A stretch of DNA of 64,000 nt from Geothrix sp. 21YS21S-2 (GTDB lineage: Bacteria > Acidobacteriota > Holophagae > Holophagales > Holophagaceae): the NCBI RefSeq assembly GCF_030846775.1, contig NZ_CP132910.1, forward strand, positions 2,018,001 through 2,082,000. Direction: 5' to 3'. Both the position numbers and the translations under genes were made by a program. This document shows, piece by piece, positions 27,305-34,666 of the stretch (the stretch's first letter is position 1; each line of letters begins with the position of its first letter). Under the pieces are notes generated by a model. That model made no database searches and had not been told where the DNA came from. It was given only the letters and a program-made list of their open reading frames with translations.

Positions 27305-27460
27305 TTGGTATTTCAGCTTTTATCCCTTTCCATCCTCGGCAAAACCCGTGTCTGGATGATCCCGAGGCGAAGACCGGAACCAAGCCCAGGCATTCCCGAC
27401 CCACCCCGGCGGTATCCAGCCGGGGATGGACGGGTATAAAAGCAGATAAAAAGAAAGATA
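27305..27460. repeat. Imperfect palindromic intergenic element, copy 2
   Basis: A second long imperfect inverted repeat, in the 267-base gap after the hydrolase gene. The left arm TTTTATCCCTTTCCATCCTC (27318-27337) matches the reverse complement of the right arm around GGATGGACGGGTATAAAAG (27424-27442). An inner hairpin CCCCGGC (27404-27410)/GCCGGGG (27419-27425) has an 8-base loop. The arms share the TTTATCC/GGATAAA flavour of the copy at 8911-9070, but the core differs. No coding potential. Confidence 0.6.
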
Positions 27461-27503
27461 CGCTTTCCAGGCTGCTTCTCCCAGGTACCCGGGAAACCTT
27501 CGG

Positions 27504-27683
27504 CTAGTCCCGGGGGGCGGGCTGGACCCCGGGGAAATGGGCGCCCAGGCACTTCTCGCAGATGGCGTGGCGGTAGCCGCCCAGCTTCAGCCCCCTCCGG
27601 TCGGAGCGCCAGACCTGGCCCATGCGGATGAAGCCGCACCATGCGCAGCGCGTCGGGGGCGTCTTGTCGCGGAAATCCACCAT
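27504..27683 (-). CDS. Small zinc-ribbon-like protein with two CxxC pairs
   Basis: A 59-residue protein with C13-x2-C16 and C42-x2-C45, a probable zinc-binding knuckle fold, and many basic residues between them. I cannot assign a function. The ATG at 27683 has GGGAGG at 8 bases; an upstream in-frame ATG at 27689 is too close to that site. It begins 35 bases after the YidC-like gene on the same strand and is probably co-transcribed with it. Confidence 0.65.
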   Translation of the reverse strand: MVDFRDKTPPTRCAWCGFIRMGQVWRSDRRGLKLGGYRHAICEKCLGAHFPGVQPAPRD

Positions 27684-27718
27684 GACCATGTCCTCCCTGC
27701 AGGATACGGAAGTATCGG

Positions 27719-29026
27719 TCAACGTGATTGCATGTCAATCGCAACAACCGGCCCGGACCGGTAGGTTCGGGTCACCCACCAGGTCTGGATCAGGCCCACC
27801 CCATTGAAGACCAGGTAGTAGAGGTTCAGCCCCGCGGGCAGGCTCGCGAACATGAAGAGCATCATCACGGGCAGGACCACCAGCATCATGCGGCGCTGGG
27901 CCGGGTCGCCGGCGGGCGGGGCCGCGGCCTGCTGGGCGAACATGCCCACGCAGAGCAGGATGGGCAGGACATAGGTGGGATCCTTCGCCGACAGGTCCCG
28001 GATCCAGAACATCCACGGCGCGTTCCGCAGCTCGAAGACGTTGCCCAGCATGCTGTAGAGCGCCAGGAAGACGGGCATCTGGATTAGGGCGGCGAGGCAG
28101 CCGCCCATGGGGTTGTGGCCGTTCTGCTTGTAGAAGGCCATGACCTCCTGCTGCTGCTCCGCCCTGGAGCCGCCGGCGTCCTTCCGGCGGGCCTGGAGGG
28201 CCTTCACGTGGGGCTCCAGGTCCCGGGTCCGCAGCGCCTGCACGACGGACTTCGTGTTCAGGGGCCAGAGCAGCAGGCGCAGCAGCGCCGAGAACGCCAC
28301 GAGGGTCCACCCCCAGTTCGGGAGCGCGGCGTGGATCAGGGTCAGGCCCAGGTACAGCGCCCTCCCCAGGGGCCCGAAGAAGCCGTAGTCCAGCACCTGG
28401 GTGAAGGGCTTCCCGAACGCCCCCAGGGCGGATTCCTGCCTGGGCCCCAGGTAGAGGCGCCCGGCGCCCCCCGGGGGCAGGAGGTACCCGCCGGGCCCGC
28501 GCTGGGGCGGCGAGGCCAGGTGCCAGATGGCCGCGAAGGGCCCGGCGTCCATGCCCAGGCGCGGCGCGGCCGGCGGCAGTTCCTTGCGCCGGGCCCCCAG
28601 GAACCCGAAGAACGGCTCCTTAACAATGTCGGCCCAGGCCACGGCGTGGATGCGCCGGTCCTCCAGGGTGAAGACCCGGCCCGCGGCCTGGGCGGGCAGG
28701 AGGTCCAGCGGGACGGTGGAAGCCACCAGTTCCAGCACGTGGCCCTGGGCGGGCAGGAGGTAGACCACCCGCGCGCCGCCGGCCCCGGTGAACGTGACCT
28801 CCCGGCCCCGGGGCGTGTCCGCGACCGCGGGCTCGCCCGCGAAGGTCCCGGCGGCGGCGCCCGGGCCCGGCCCCTGGAAGAACCGGGCGTGGTCCGCCCT
28901 CCATTCCACCTGTTCGATGGCCGCGTCGCGGTTCCGCCAGGTGATCCGGAGTTCCGCGTTCTCGAGGGTCAGGGTGTCCCCCGCCAGGAGCGGCAGGGCG
29001 AGGAGGAGGGAGAGGAGGATTCTCAA
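27719..29026 (-). CDS. YidC/Oxa1-family membrane insertase, short form
   Basis: About 435 residues. An N-terminal hydrophobic segment (LRILLSLLLALPLLAG) is followed by a reduced periplasmic beta-domain of about 200 residues and the conserved YidC core: LRLLLWPLNTKSVVQ, a charged cytoplasmic hairpin, then hydrophobic helices including NPMGGCLAALIQMPVFLALY. YidC inserts proteins into the inner membrane. The usual Gram-negative protein is some 100 residues longer, and rnpA, rpmH and mnmE are absent here, so this looks like a second, specialised copy. No ATG is available near the start: TTG at 29026 is chosen because it opens the signal segment; TTG at 29056 is the alternative. Confidence 0.83.
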   Translation of the reverse strand: MRILLSLLLALPLLAGDTLTLENAELRITWRNRDAAIEQVEWRADHARFFQGPGPGAAAGTFAGEPAVADTPRGREVTFTGAGGARVVYLLPAQGHVLELVASTVPLDLLPAQAAGRVFTLEDRRIHAVAWADIVKEPFFGFLGARRKELPPAAPRLGMDAGPFAAIWHLASPPQRGPGGYLLPPGGAGRLYLGPRQESALGAFGKPFTQVLDYGFFGPLGRALYLGLTLIHAALPNWGWTLVAFSALLRLLLWPLNTKSVVQALRTRDLEPHVKALQARRKDAGGSRAEQQQEVMAFYKQNGHNPMGGCLAALIQMPVFLALYSMLGNVFELRNAPWMFWIRDLSAKDPTYVLPILLCVGMFAQQAAAPPAGDPAQRRMMLVVLPVMMLFMFASLPAGLNLYYLVFNGVGLIQTWWVTRTYRSGPVVAIDMQSR

Positions 29027-29150
29027 GGGGCGTCCCGGGGAAAGGTGATGGCCCAAGCCTAGTCATGCCCCGCCCGCCCCGCGGGGGATTGCGACGAACA
29101 CCCCTCCCCACGGGATGGAACCCCTCCCTGGCGCGACGGACCTGCCCCCG

Positions 29151-29522
29151 TCACGGCCCGCCACCGCCACGAAGCGAGGATCCGGTCCCGGAGCGCAAGA
29201 GGGGTTCAGACTTCGGGTGGGTGTTGTTCCCAATCAACGATGCGTAACCCTTGATCCTACCAAAATGTTTACTATTTCCGGTGACAAGGGTCAGGCCATG
29301 CTTATGCGCGGTGGCGCCAATCATGCCGTCTTCGGCTTCGATCGGGGTTCCCTCTTTTCGGAGTCGTGCTTCGATCAAACCCCAGTCCATCGCTTCCTCC
29401 CGTCCCAACGGGATGATGGTGATGGGCCTCAGAAACGCTTCAGCCTTTTCCATGTCCTTCGTTGGGTGGTCGGATTTCTGTAATTGCATAATCAATATCG
29501 CTGCGAAATCCGCAAGAGGATG
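29151..29522 (-). pseudogene. Degenerate VapC-like PIN-domain toxin remnant
   Basis: The minus-strand frame carries the C-terminal two thirds of a VapC PIN domain: KSDHPTKDMEKAEAFLRP, then RLRKEGTPIEAEDGMIGATA and LTLVTGNSKHFGRIKG, with the late acidic residues in place. The N-terminal part with the first catalytic aspartate (LLDTN-type start) is missing, the AELxYG motif has decayed to AAILIMQ, and the C-terminus runs into unrelated sequence. An ATG at 29489 could still make a 112-residue product, but without the active-site N-terminus. No vapB is seen. The patch is AT-richer than its neighbours, suggesting acquired DNA. Confidence 0.65.
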
Positions 29523-29581
29523 GCGTTCAGGCCTCCCGGCTGGAATGTCCATCCCTGCGGAAGGTTCGTCCCCGCCCGGGC

Positions 29582-30334
29582 TCACATGGCCCGGAAACGG
29601 TGCTGGAAGGCAGCGCTCACCGGCAGCAGCTCGTCCCGGCCCCTGAGCTTCAGGCGCAGCCGGCCCAGTTCGTCCCGCCTGGCATATTCGATGGCCGGGG
29701 CCCGCACGATGACCGAGCGGTGCACCTGCCAGAACTGGTCGGGATCCAGGCCCTCCAGCAGGTCCTTCAGAGGGACCCTGATGAGGGCTGTCTCCTCCCG
29801 GGTTGCCACCCGGGTGTACTTCTCGTCGGCCTGGAAGTAGATGACGTCCCCGATGGGGAAGAGCTTGACCGTGTCGCCGGCGCCCGCGGTGATCCACTGC
29901 AGGCGCCTTCCGCCCTCCCGCTGGCGGGTGATGAGCCGCTCCAGCAGCTCGTCCATGGACGGAGGCGGCGCGTCCCGCTCCAGGCGCCCGCGGACCCGCT
30001 CCACCGCCTGGGCCAGGCGCTCGCGCAGGACGGGCTTCAGGACATAGTCCACGGCCCCGGCGTCGAAGGCCGCGACGGCATATTCGTCGTAGGCCGTGAG
30101 GAAGACCACGTGGGCCCGCGCCCCCACCTCCCGGGCCACGGCCAGGCCGTTCAGCCCGGGCATGCGGATGTCCAGGAAGAGCACCTGGGGCCGGTGCTCC
30201 TCCAGCGCCTCCAGGGCCGCGAGGCCGTCCCCGCACACGGCGACCAGCTCCAGTTCCGGCCACGCCTCCCGCAGCAGCCCCGCCAGTTCCAGGCGCTGGG
30301 GTTCCTCGTCCTCCGCGATGAGGCCCCGGATCAT
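29582..30334 (-). CDS. LytTR-family response regulator (system 1)
   Basis: A 250-residue regulator. The receiver domain (1-120) has the acidic pocket AEDEE, the phospho-acceptor Asp in LFLDIRMPG and Lys in LKPV. After a linker, a LytTR DNA-binding domain (about 145-250) shows VIYFQADEKYT and FWQVHRSVIV. Its ATG at 30334 overlaps the kinase stop by four bases (ATGA), so the two are translationally coupled. Target genes are not evident; the regulator faces the decayed vapC and the YidC-like gene. Confidence 0.9.
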   Translation of the reverse strand: MIRGLIAEDEEPQRLELAGLLREAWPELELVAVCGDGLAALEALEEHRPQVLFLDIRMPGLNGLAVAREVGARAHVVFLTAYDEYAVAAFDAGAVDYVLKPVLRERLAQAVERVRGRLERDAPPPSMDELLERLITRQREGGRRLQWITAGAGDTVKLFPIGDVIYFQADEKYTRVATREETALIRVPLKDLLEGLDPDQFWQVHRSVIVRAPAIEYARRDELGRLRLKLRGRDELLPVSAAFQHRFRAM

Positions 30335-31230
30335 GCCGCCCGCCTTTCCGGGAGCCGGATGGTGGCCGTCACGCCCCCCGAGGCCCCGCCCTGGAGCTCC
30401 AGGGAGGCCTCGGCGCCGTAGAGCGTCGCCAGGTGTTCCCGGATGTTGGCCAGCCCCACGCCAGAGCCCAGCCCCGGCGCCAGGCCCAGGCCGTCGTCCG
30501 CCACCACCACCCGCACCCGGCCCGGTTCCGGCCGGTCCGCCCGCAGTTCCACCCGCCCCGGCCCCGGCCGGGACTCCAGGCCGTGCTTGATGGCGTTCTC
30601 CACCAGGGAGATGAGCATGAGGGCGGGGAACGTGGTCTGGGCCAGCTCCGGCGGCAGGTCCACCCCGTAGGACAGGCGGTCGCCCATCCGCACCTTCATG
30701 ACCTTCAGGTAGCTCTCGCAGATGGCGAACTGCCCCTCGAGGGTGCTCACCGCGCCCCCGTCGTCCGGGCGGAGCCTCGGGATGGCCGCCCGCAGGTAGC
30801 CCACCAGGGCGTCGATGGTGGCCTCCGCCCGCTTCGGATCCTGGCGCACCAGGGACCGCACCGAAGCCAGGGTGTTGAAGAGGAAATGCGGCTCCACCTG
30901 GGCCTGCAGCACCGTGAGGCGCAGCTCGGCCCGCTGCCGGGCCCGGCGGGCCTCGTCCATCTCCCGCCGCTGCCGGCCCCGCGCCAGGTGGCGCCGCCGG
31001 TTGATGCTCGACCGCAGGGCGAACCCCCCGCCGATGAGGAGGTAGTTCAGCAGCAGCAGCCCGCCCAGCGCCCACCGCCCCGACCCCAGCAGGAAGCTGA
31101 CCCCCACCACCAGGCTGATGCCCAGCCCGAAGGAGCTGTAAAGCATGGACCGCGCCAGGAGCCAGGACCAGTTGAAGACGGGGAGGTCCTGGTACGTCGG
31201 CAGCGCGCGTTCGCTTGGAGTCTCGGGCAT
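30331..31230 (-). CDS. LytS-like sensor histidine kinase (system 1)
   Basis: A 299-residue kinase of the His_kinase (LytS/YehU) type: two or three N-terminal hydrophobic helices (about 25-80), a short coiled coil, the phospho-acceptor motif EPHFLFNTL and a compact ATPase with LVENAIKHGL and GVGLANIREHL. There is no extracellular sensor domain, so the signal is likely sensed in the membrane. The frame opens with TTG at 31248, but the ATG at 31230 is the simpler start; neither has a strong ribosome-binding site. It is coupled to the regulator downstream. Confidence 0.88.
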   Translation of the reverse strand: MPETPSERALPTYQDLPVFNWSWLLARSMLYSSFGLGISLVVGVSFLLGSGRWALGGLLLLNYLLIGGGFALRSSINRRRHLARGRQRREMDEARRARQRAELRLTVLQAQVEPHFLFNTLASVRSLVRQDPKRAEATIDALVGYLRAAIPRLRPDDGGAVSTLEGQFAICESYLKVMKVRMGDRLSYGVDLPPELAQTTFPALMLISLVENAIKHGLESRPGPGRVELRADRPEPGRVRVVVADDGLGLAPGLGSGVGLANIREHLATLYGAEASLELQGGASGGVTATIRLPERRAA

Positions 31231-31252
31231 TCCAGCATTGTCAGGCAACCGG

Positions 31253-31897
31253 TCAGGTTTGTCCCCCCCGGAATCCGGCCCGGGCCCGGACGCAGTGCGC
31301 CTCCCCGTAGCCCGGAAAGGAGCGGCTTTGCAGGTCCAGGACCTGGAACCCCGCGTCCCGCAGGAGGGCCTCGACCTCGGGCGGCTCGTAGAGCCGGAAC
31401 CCGAAGCGGTGCCCCGCCCACTGCTCCAGGTTGGCCTTGGCGTCGAAGCACAGGAGGAGGACCCCGCCCTCCGCCAGGACCCGCCGGCATTCGGCCAGGG
31501 CCAAGGCGGGCGAGGGCCAGAAGTAGAGGGCGTTCACGCTCACCAGCCGGGAGAAGCCCGAATCGCCGAAGGGGATGGCCTCGACGGACCCCTGGGCGAG
31601 CTCGCAGCGCCCCTCCCGGAGAAAGGAGCGAAGCCGCTTCGAGGCCACGCGGACCATCGCCTCCGACAGGTCGAGGCCCGCAACCCGGGCCTGGCGGTCC
31701 CGGTCCAGCACCTCGAACAGCAGGTCCCCGCTCCCGAAGCCGATCTCCAGCAACCGGTCGCCCGGGCCCATCCCGAGCAGGTCCAGGGCCCAGGCGTTCA
31801 CGGACCGGGTGTGGCTCCGGAGCCAGCGGGCCATGACGAGGCGGCCGAACAGGCCGGAAGGGTGGGCAAGCTGGTGGGCCAAAAAGCGGGTGAACAT
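31253..31897 (-). CDS. SAM-dependent class I methyltransferase
   Basis: A 214-residue methyltransferase with the SAM-binding motif I LLEIGFGSGD, motif II acidic residue in AGLDLSEAM and a later RRVLAEGGVLLL strand, as in the Methyltransf_11/UbiE-like group. Its 3' end lies 22 bases upstream of the LytS-like gene, in the same orientation. Substrate unknown. ATG 31897 is preferred over GTG at 31906 because a GGTGGAGG tract precedes it. Confidence 0.82.
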   Translation of the reverse strand: MFTRFLAHQLAHPSGLFGRLVMARWLRSHTRSVNAWALDLLGMGPGDRLLEIGFGSGDLLFEVLDRDRQARVAGLDLSEAMVRVASKRLRSFLREGRCELAQGSVEAIPFGDSGFSRLVSVNALYFWPSPALALAECRRVLAEGGVLLLCFDAKANLEQWAGHRFGFRLYEPPEVEALLRDAGFQVLDLQSRSFPGYGEAHCVRARAGFRGGQT

Positions 31898-31944
31898 CCC
31901 CTCCACCCTATCCGCACTTCGTGGTCCCGGTCCGGAGCCCGGCT

Positions 31945-32145
31945 ATGAAAACCAACCGTCCGAGCCTCACCTGGTGTTTGGTCGAGACTGCCTATGGCCT
32001 GCCGGTGGAGATCGGCTCGCGCCCGATCCCCCAGAAATACGTGGGTCGCCATGAGCAGCTGCCCTTCTGGAAGGAACGGGGGGGCTTCCAGCTGGCGGCG
32101 CCACTCATGGCGGAAGCCGTCGAGATCAAGCGCGCCTACAACTGA
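31945..32145 (+). CDS. Small hypothetical protein, 66 residues
   Basis: Not recognised. A 66-residue soluble protein with conserved-looking features (WCLVETAYGLPVEIGSRPIP; LPFWKERGGFQLAAP) and no signal or membrane segment. The ATG at 31945 has GGAG 8 bases upstream. It is divergent from the methyltransferase and about 200 bases ahead of the Spy-like gene. The amino-acid mix is unlike that of the antisense frames here, which supports a real gene. Confidence 0.5.
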   Translation: MKTNRPSLTWCLVETAYGLPVEIGSRPIPQKYVGRHEQLPFWKERGGFQLAAPLMAEAVEIKRAYN

Positions 32146-32342
32146 GTCAAGGCCTGCAGGGCAGGACCACCTCCGTCCCGTGCCGAAGGAATTCCGGAAA
32201 ACAATCCGCATGTCATTCGACCCCCGCTTCGTGTCGTTCGATCCCTCCCCGGTGCATCCCGACCGTCCCGGACAGCCCTCCCGGCCAAAGGCGCCTCCAA
32301 TGCTGTGGACGGGGCAAGGTTCCCCGGACCCTGGAGGCAACC

Positions 32343-32813
32343 ATGAAGACATCCATCCGAACCCTCATCCTCTGCGCCGGCGCCTTCGCCCTGATGGCCC
32401 TGCCCGCCCTGGCCCAGGGCGGACCGGGGTCCTGCCGGCGCGGCGGCGTCTGCGCGAACCTCCCGGGCGTCACGGAAGCCCAGAAGACGGCCTTCGCCGC
32501 CCTGGAGGCCAAGCACCGGCCCGACATGGAAGCCAAGAGGAAGGCCGTCCGGGAGGCCCACGACGCCCTCCGGCAGGCCATGGCCAAGCCCGGCGCCGAC
32601 CTCAAGGCCCTCTTCGACAAGGAGAGCCAGGCCCGCTTCGCCCTCCTGGAAGCGCGCCAGGCCAACCGCATGGAAATGGAGAAGCTCCTCACCCCCGAGC
32701 AGAAGGCCCAGTGGGAAAAGCGCTGGAGCGAAGGCCCCGGCATGGGCAGGGGCATGGGTCACGGCAGGGGCATGGGCCGCGGCAATGGTGCCTGTCCCCA
32801 GGGCATGCGCTGA
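32343..32813 (+). CDS. Spy/CpxP-like periplasmic protein with Met/Gly/Arg-rich tail
   Basis: A 156-residue secreted protein: signal peptide to about residue 24, then an all-helical domain with the LTxxQ-type motifs of the Spy/CpxP family (a variant at VTEAQ, 43-47, and LTPEQ, 116-120). The last 25 residues are rich in Met, Gly, Arg and His (GMGRGMGHGRGMGRG), a likely copper- or silver-binding tail. Spy-like proteins act as periplasmic chaperones or metal sensors. A GGAGGCAACC site precedes the ATG, and the sensor-kinase gene follows after 16 bases. Confidence 0.8.
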   Translation: MKTSIRTLILCAGAFALMALPALAQGGPGSCRRGGVCANLPGVTEAQKTAFAALEAKHRPDMEAKRKAVREAHDALRQAMAKPGADLKALFDKESQARFALLEARQANRMEMEKLLTPEQKAQWEKRWSEGPGMGRGMGHGRGMGRGNGACPQGMR

Positions 32814-32829
32814 ACTAGACTGATTCATC

Positions 32830-33927
32830 ATGCAGGCTGAGCACCTTTTCAGGACCACCGTCCACAGGATCCGGCGCCCCCTCACCTGGGGCGCCATCCT
32901 TGTGTTCGGCCTTCTCTGGAACCTCACCCGGTGGGCCCTGGGGCCCGGGAGCCTCCCGCTGGACGGGGAGGCCCTGGCGCCCTTCGCCTGGGGCTTCTTC
33001 TTCCTGGTGCTCTCCCCCCTGCCCTGGCAGTGGACCGGCACCGCGGACGCCGTGGCCGGGCCGTTCCGGGGTCTCCTCCAGGCCATCCCCTTCAACGCGG
33101 CCTGCGCCTTCCTCCTTCTGGTGCTGCTCGGCGCCGGCGCCCCGCCCATGGGCCCGCGCGGAATGGGCCGGGGCATGATGGGCCGGGGCGGCATGGGCAT
33201 GCACGGGTCCATGGGGGGGGCCCTGCCGCCCAGGCTCCTGATCCTGGCGGCGGCCTACCTCTGCTTCGCCGTCCTCCTCGGGGGCGTCCTGGCCCAGATG
33301 GAACGGGCCGAACGCAGCGAGGACCGGGCCGTGAAGGCCGCCGCCCAGGCCCGCCTGAAGGCCCTGCAGAACCAGATGAATCCCCACGTGCTCTTCAACG
33401 CCATCAGCGGCGTGGCCGAGATGGTCCGGGAGGACCCCGCCGGCGCCGAGAAGGTGCTGGTGGACCTGGCCGGCCTGCTGCGCCACCTTCTGGACCTGGG
33501 CGACCGCGCCTCCCTGGCCCTGGCCCAGGAACGGAAGGTGGTGGAGCAGTACCTGGCCCTGGAGCAGCTCCGCCTGGGCAGGCGCCTCCAGGTCCGGTGG
33601 TCCTGGGATCCGGGTCTGGACGCCCGCGAAGTGCCGCCCCTCCTCCTCCAGCCCCTGGTGGAGAACGCCGTCAGGCACGGCATCGGCCCCGAGCGCGCCG
33701 GAGGCGAGCTCCACATCAGCCTGCGCCCCTGGGGCCGCGGACTGGAGCTGGAAGTGGCCAACACCGGCCGGCCCCCGGGCGAAGGCGCGCCGGACAGCAT
33801 CGGCCTGCGCAACCTCAGGGAGCGTCTAGCCCTGCTGGGAGCCGATCCCGCCACCTCCTTCCGGCTCTGGCGGGAAGGCGAGTGGACCCGGGCTGTCATC
33901 CAGCTGCCGGGAGGGGACCGTGCCTGA
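32830..33927 (+). CDS. LytS-like sensor histidine kinase with Met-rich periplasmic loop (system 2)
   Basis: A 365-residue kinase with four predicted membrane helices (about 18-36, 48-66, 82-101, 131-152). The loop between helices 3 and 4 (residues 105-130) is packed with Met and Gly (MGPRGMGRGMMGRGGMGMHG) and, with the kinase domain cytosolic, should face the periplasm. The phospho-acceptor motif is NPHVLFNAI with His186; the ATPase shows LVENAVRHGI and IGLRNLRERL. The loop resembles the tail of the Spy-like protein encoded just upstream. The regulator gene overlaps the 3' end by eight bases. Confidence 0.87.
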   Translation: MQAEHLFRTTVHRIRRPLTWGAILVFGLLWNLTRWALGPGSLPLDGEALAPFAWGFFFLVLSPLPWQWTGTADAVAGPFRGLLQAIPFNAACAFLLLVLLGAGAPPMGPRGMGRGMMGRGGMGMHGSMGGALPPRLLILAAAYLCFAVLLGGVLAQMERAERSEDRAVKAAAQARLKALQNQMNPHVLFNAISGVAEMVREDPAGAEKVLVDLAGLLRHLLDLGDRASLALAQERKVVEQYLALEQLRLGRRLQVRWSWDPGLDAREVPPLLLQPLVENAVRHGIGPERAGGELHISLRPWGRGLELEVANTGRPPGEGAPDSIGLRNLRERLALLGADPATSFRLWREGEWTRAVIQLPGGDRA

Positions 33928-34633
33928 ACCGCTCCGCATCGTCGTGGCCGAGGACGAGCCCTACAACCTCAAGCGCCTGGTCCGGCTGCTGAAGGACCAG
34001 GGCTGCCAGGTCGTGGCGGAACTGGAGGACGGCCTCGCCGTCATGGAATGGCTGGAAGCCGGCGGCACGGCGGATGCCCTGTTCCTGGACGTGCAGATGC
34101 CCGGCCTCACCGGCCTGGAGGTCATGGCCGAAATCCAGGCAGGCCTGCCCGTGGTGCTGGTCACCGCCTTCGCCGAGCACGCCGTGAAGGCCTTCGAGCA
34201 CGCCGCCCTGGACTACCTCCTGAAGCCCGTCACGGAGGAACGGCTGGCCCTGACCCTCGAGCGCCTGAGGACCGCCCGCCCCCCGAAGCCCCCCTCCGCG
34301 GGCCCCTTCCGCTACCCCGTGAAGGCCGGCGAAGGCCTGGTCCTCCTGGAGCTGGCCCGGACCTCCCATTTCGAGTTCAAGGACGGGGCCGTGTGGGCCC
34401 ACGCCGGGGGCGAGTGGCGCACCCTCTGGAAGACCCTGGCCGAGGCCGAACAGGCCCTGGAGGGCCGCGGCCTGATCCGCGGGCACCGCCACCTCCTCCT
34501 GCGCCCCGAGGCGATCCTGGGGGCGAGGAACCTGGATTCGGGGCGCATGCAGGTCAAGCTCGCGGGGGGACTGGACGTGGAGATCAGCCGGGGGGCGGCG
34601 CCGGCGCTGAAGAAACGGCTGGGCCTGCCCTAG
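33920..34633 (+). CDS. LytTR-family response regulator (system 2)
   Basis: A 237-residue regulator with a receiver domain (acidic pocket AEDEP, phospho-acceptor in LFLDVQMPG, LKPV) and a C-terminal LytTR DNA-binding domain (about 125-235) with RGHRHLLLRPEAI. The start is GTG at 33920 with GAGGGGA just upstream, inside the kinase gene. With the Spy-like protein and the kinase it forms a three-gene unit. It converges on the long beta-glucan operon, with 33 bases between the stops. Confidence 0.88.
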   Translation: MPEPLRIVVAEDEPYNLKRLVRLLKDQGCQVVAELEDGLAVMEWLEAGGTADALFLDVQMPGLTGLEVMAEIQAGLPVVLVTAFAEHAVKAFEHAALDYLLKPVTEERLALTLERLRTARPPKPPSAGPFRYPVKAGEGLVLLELARTSHFEFKDGAVWAHAGGEWRTLWKTLAEAEQALEGRGLIRGHRHLLLRPEAILGARNLDSGRMQVKLAGGLDVEISRGAAPALKKRLGLP

Positions 34634-34666
34634 GCCCGGAACCGGGGTCGAGCACGGCCATGAGAA

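Noticed and set aside
34635-34646. CCCGG-AA-CCGGG as a terminator between regulator and glucan operon
   Set aside because: The two-base loop cannot form a stable hairpin and no T-run follows.
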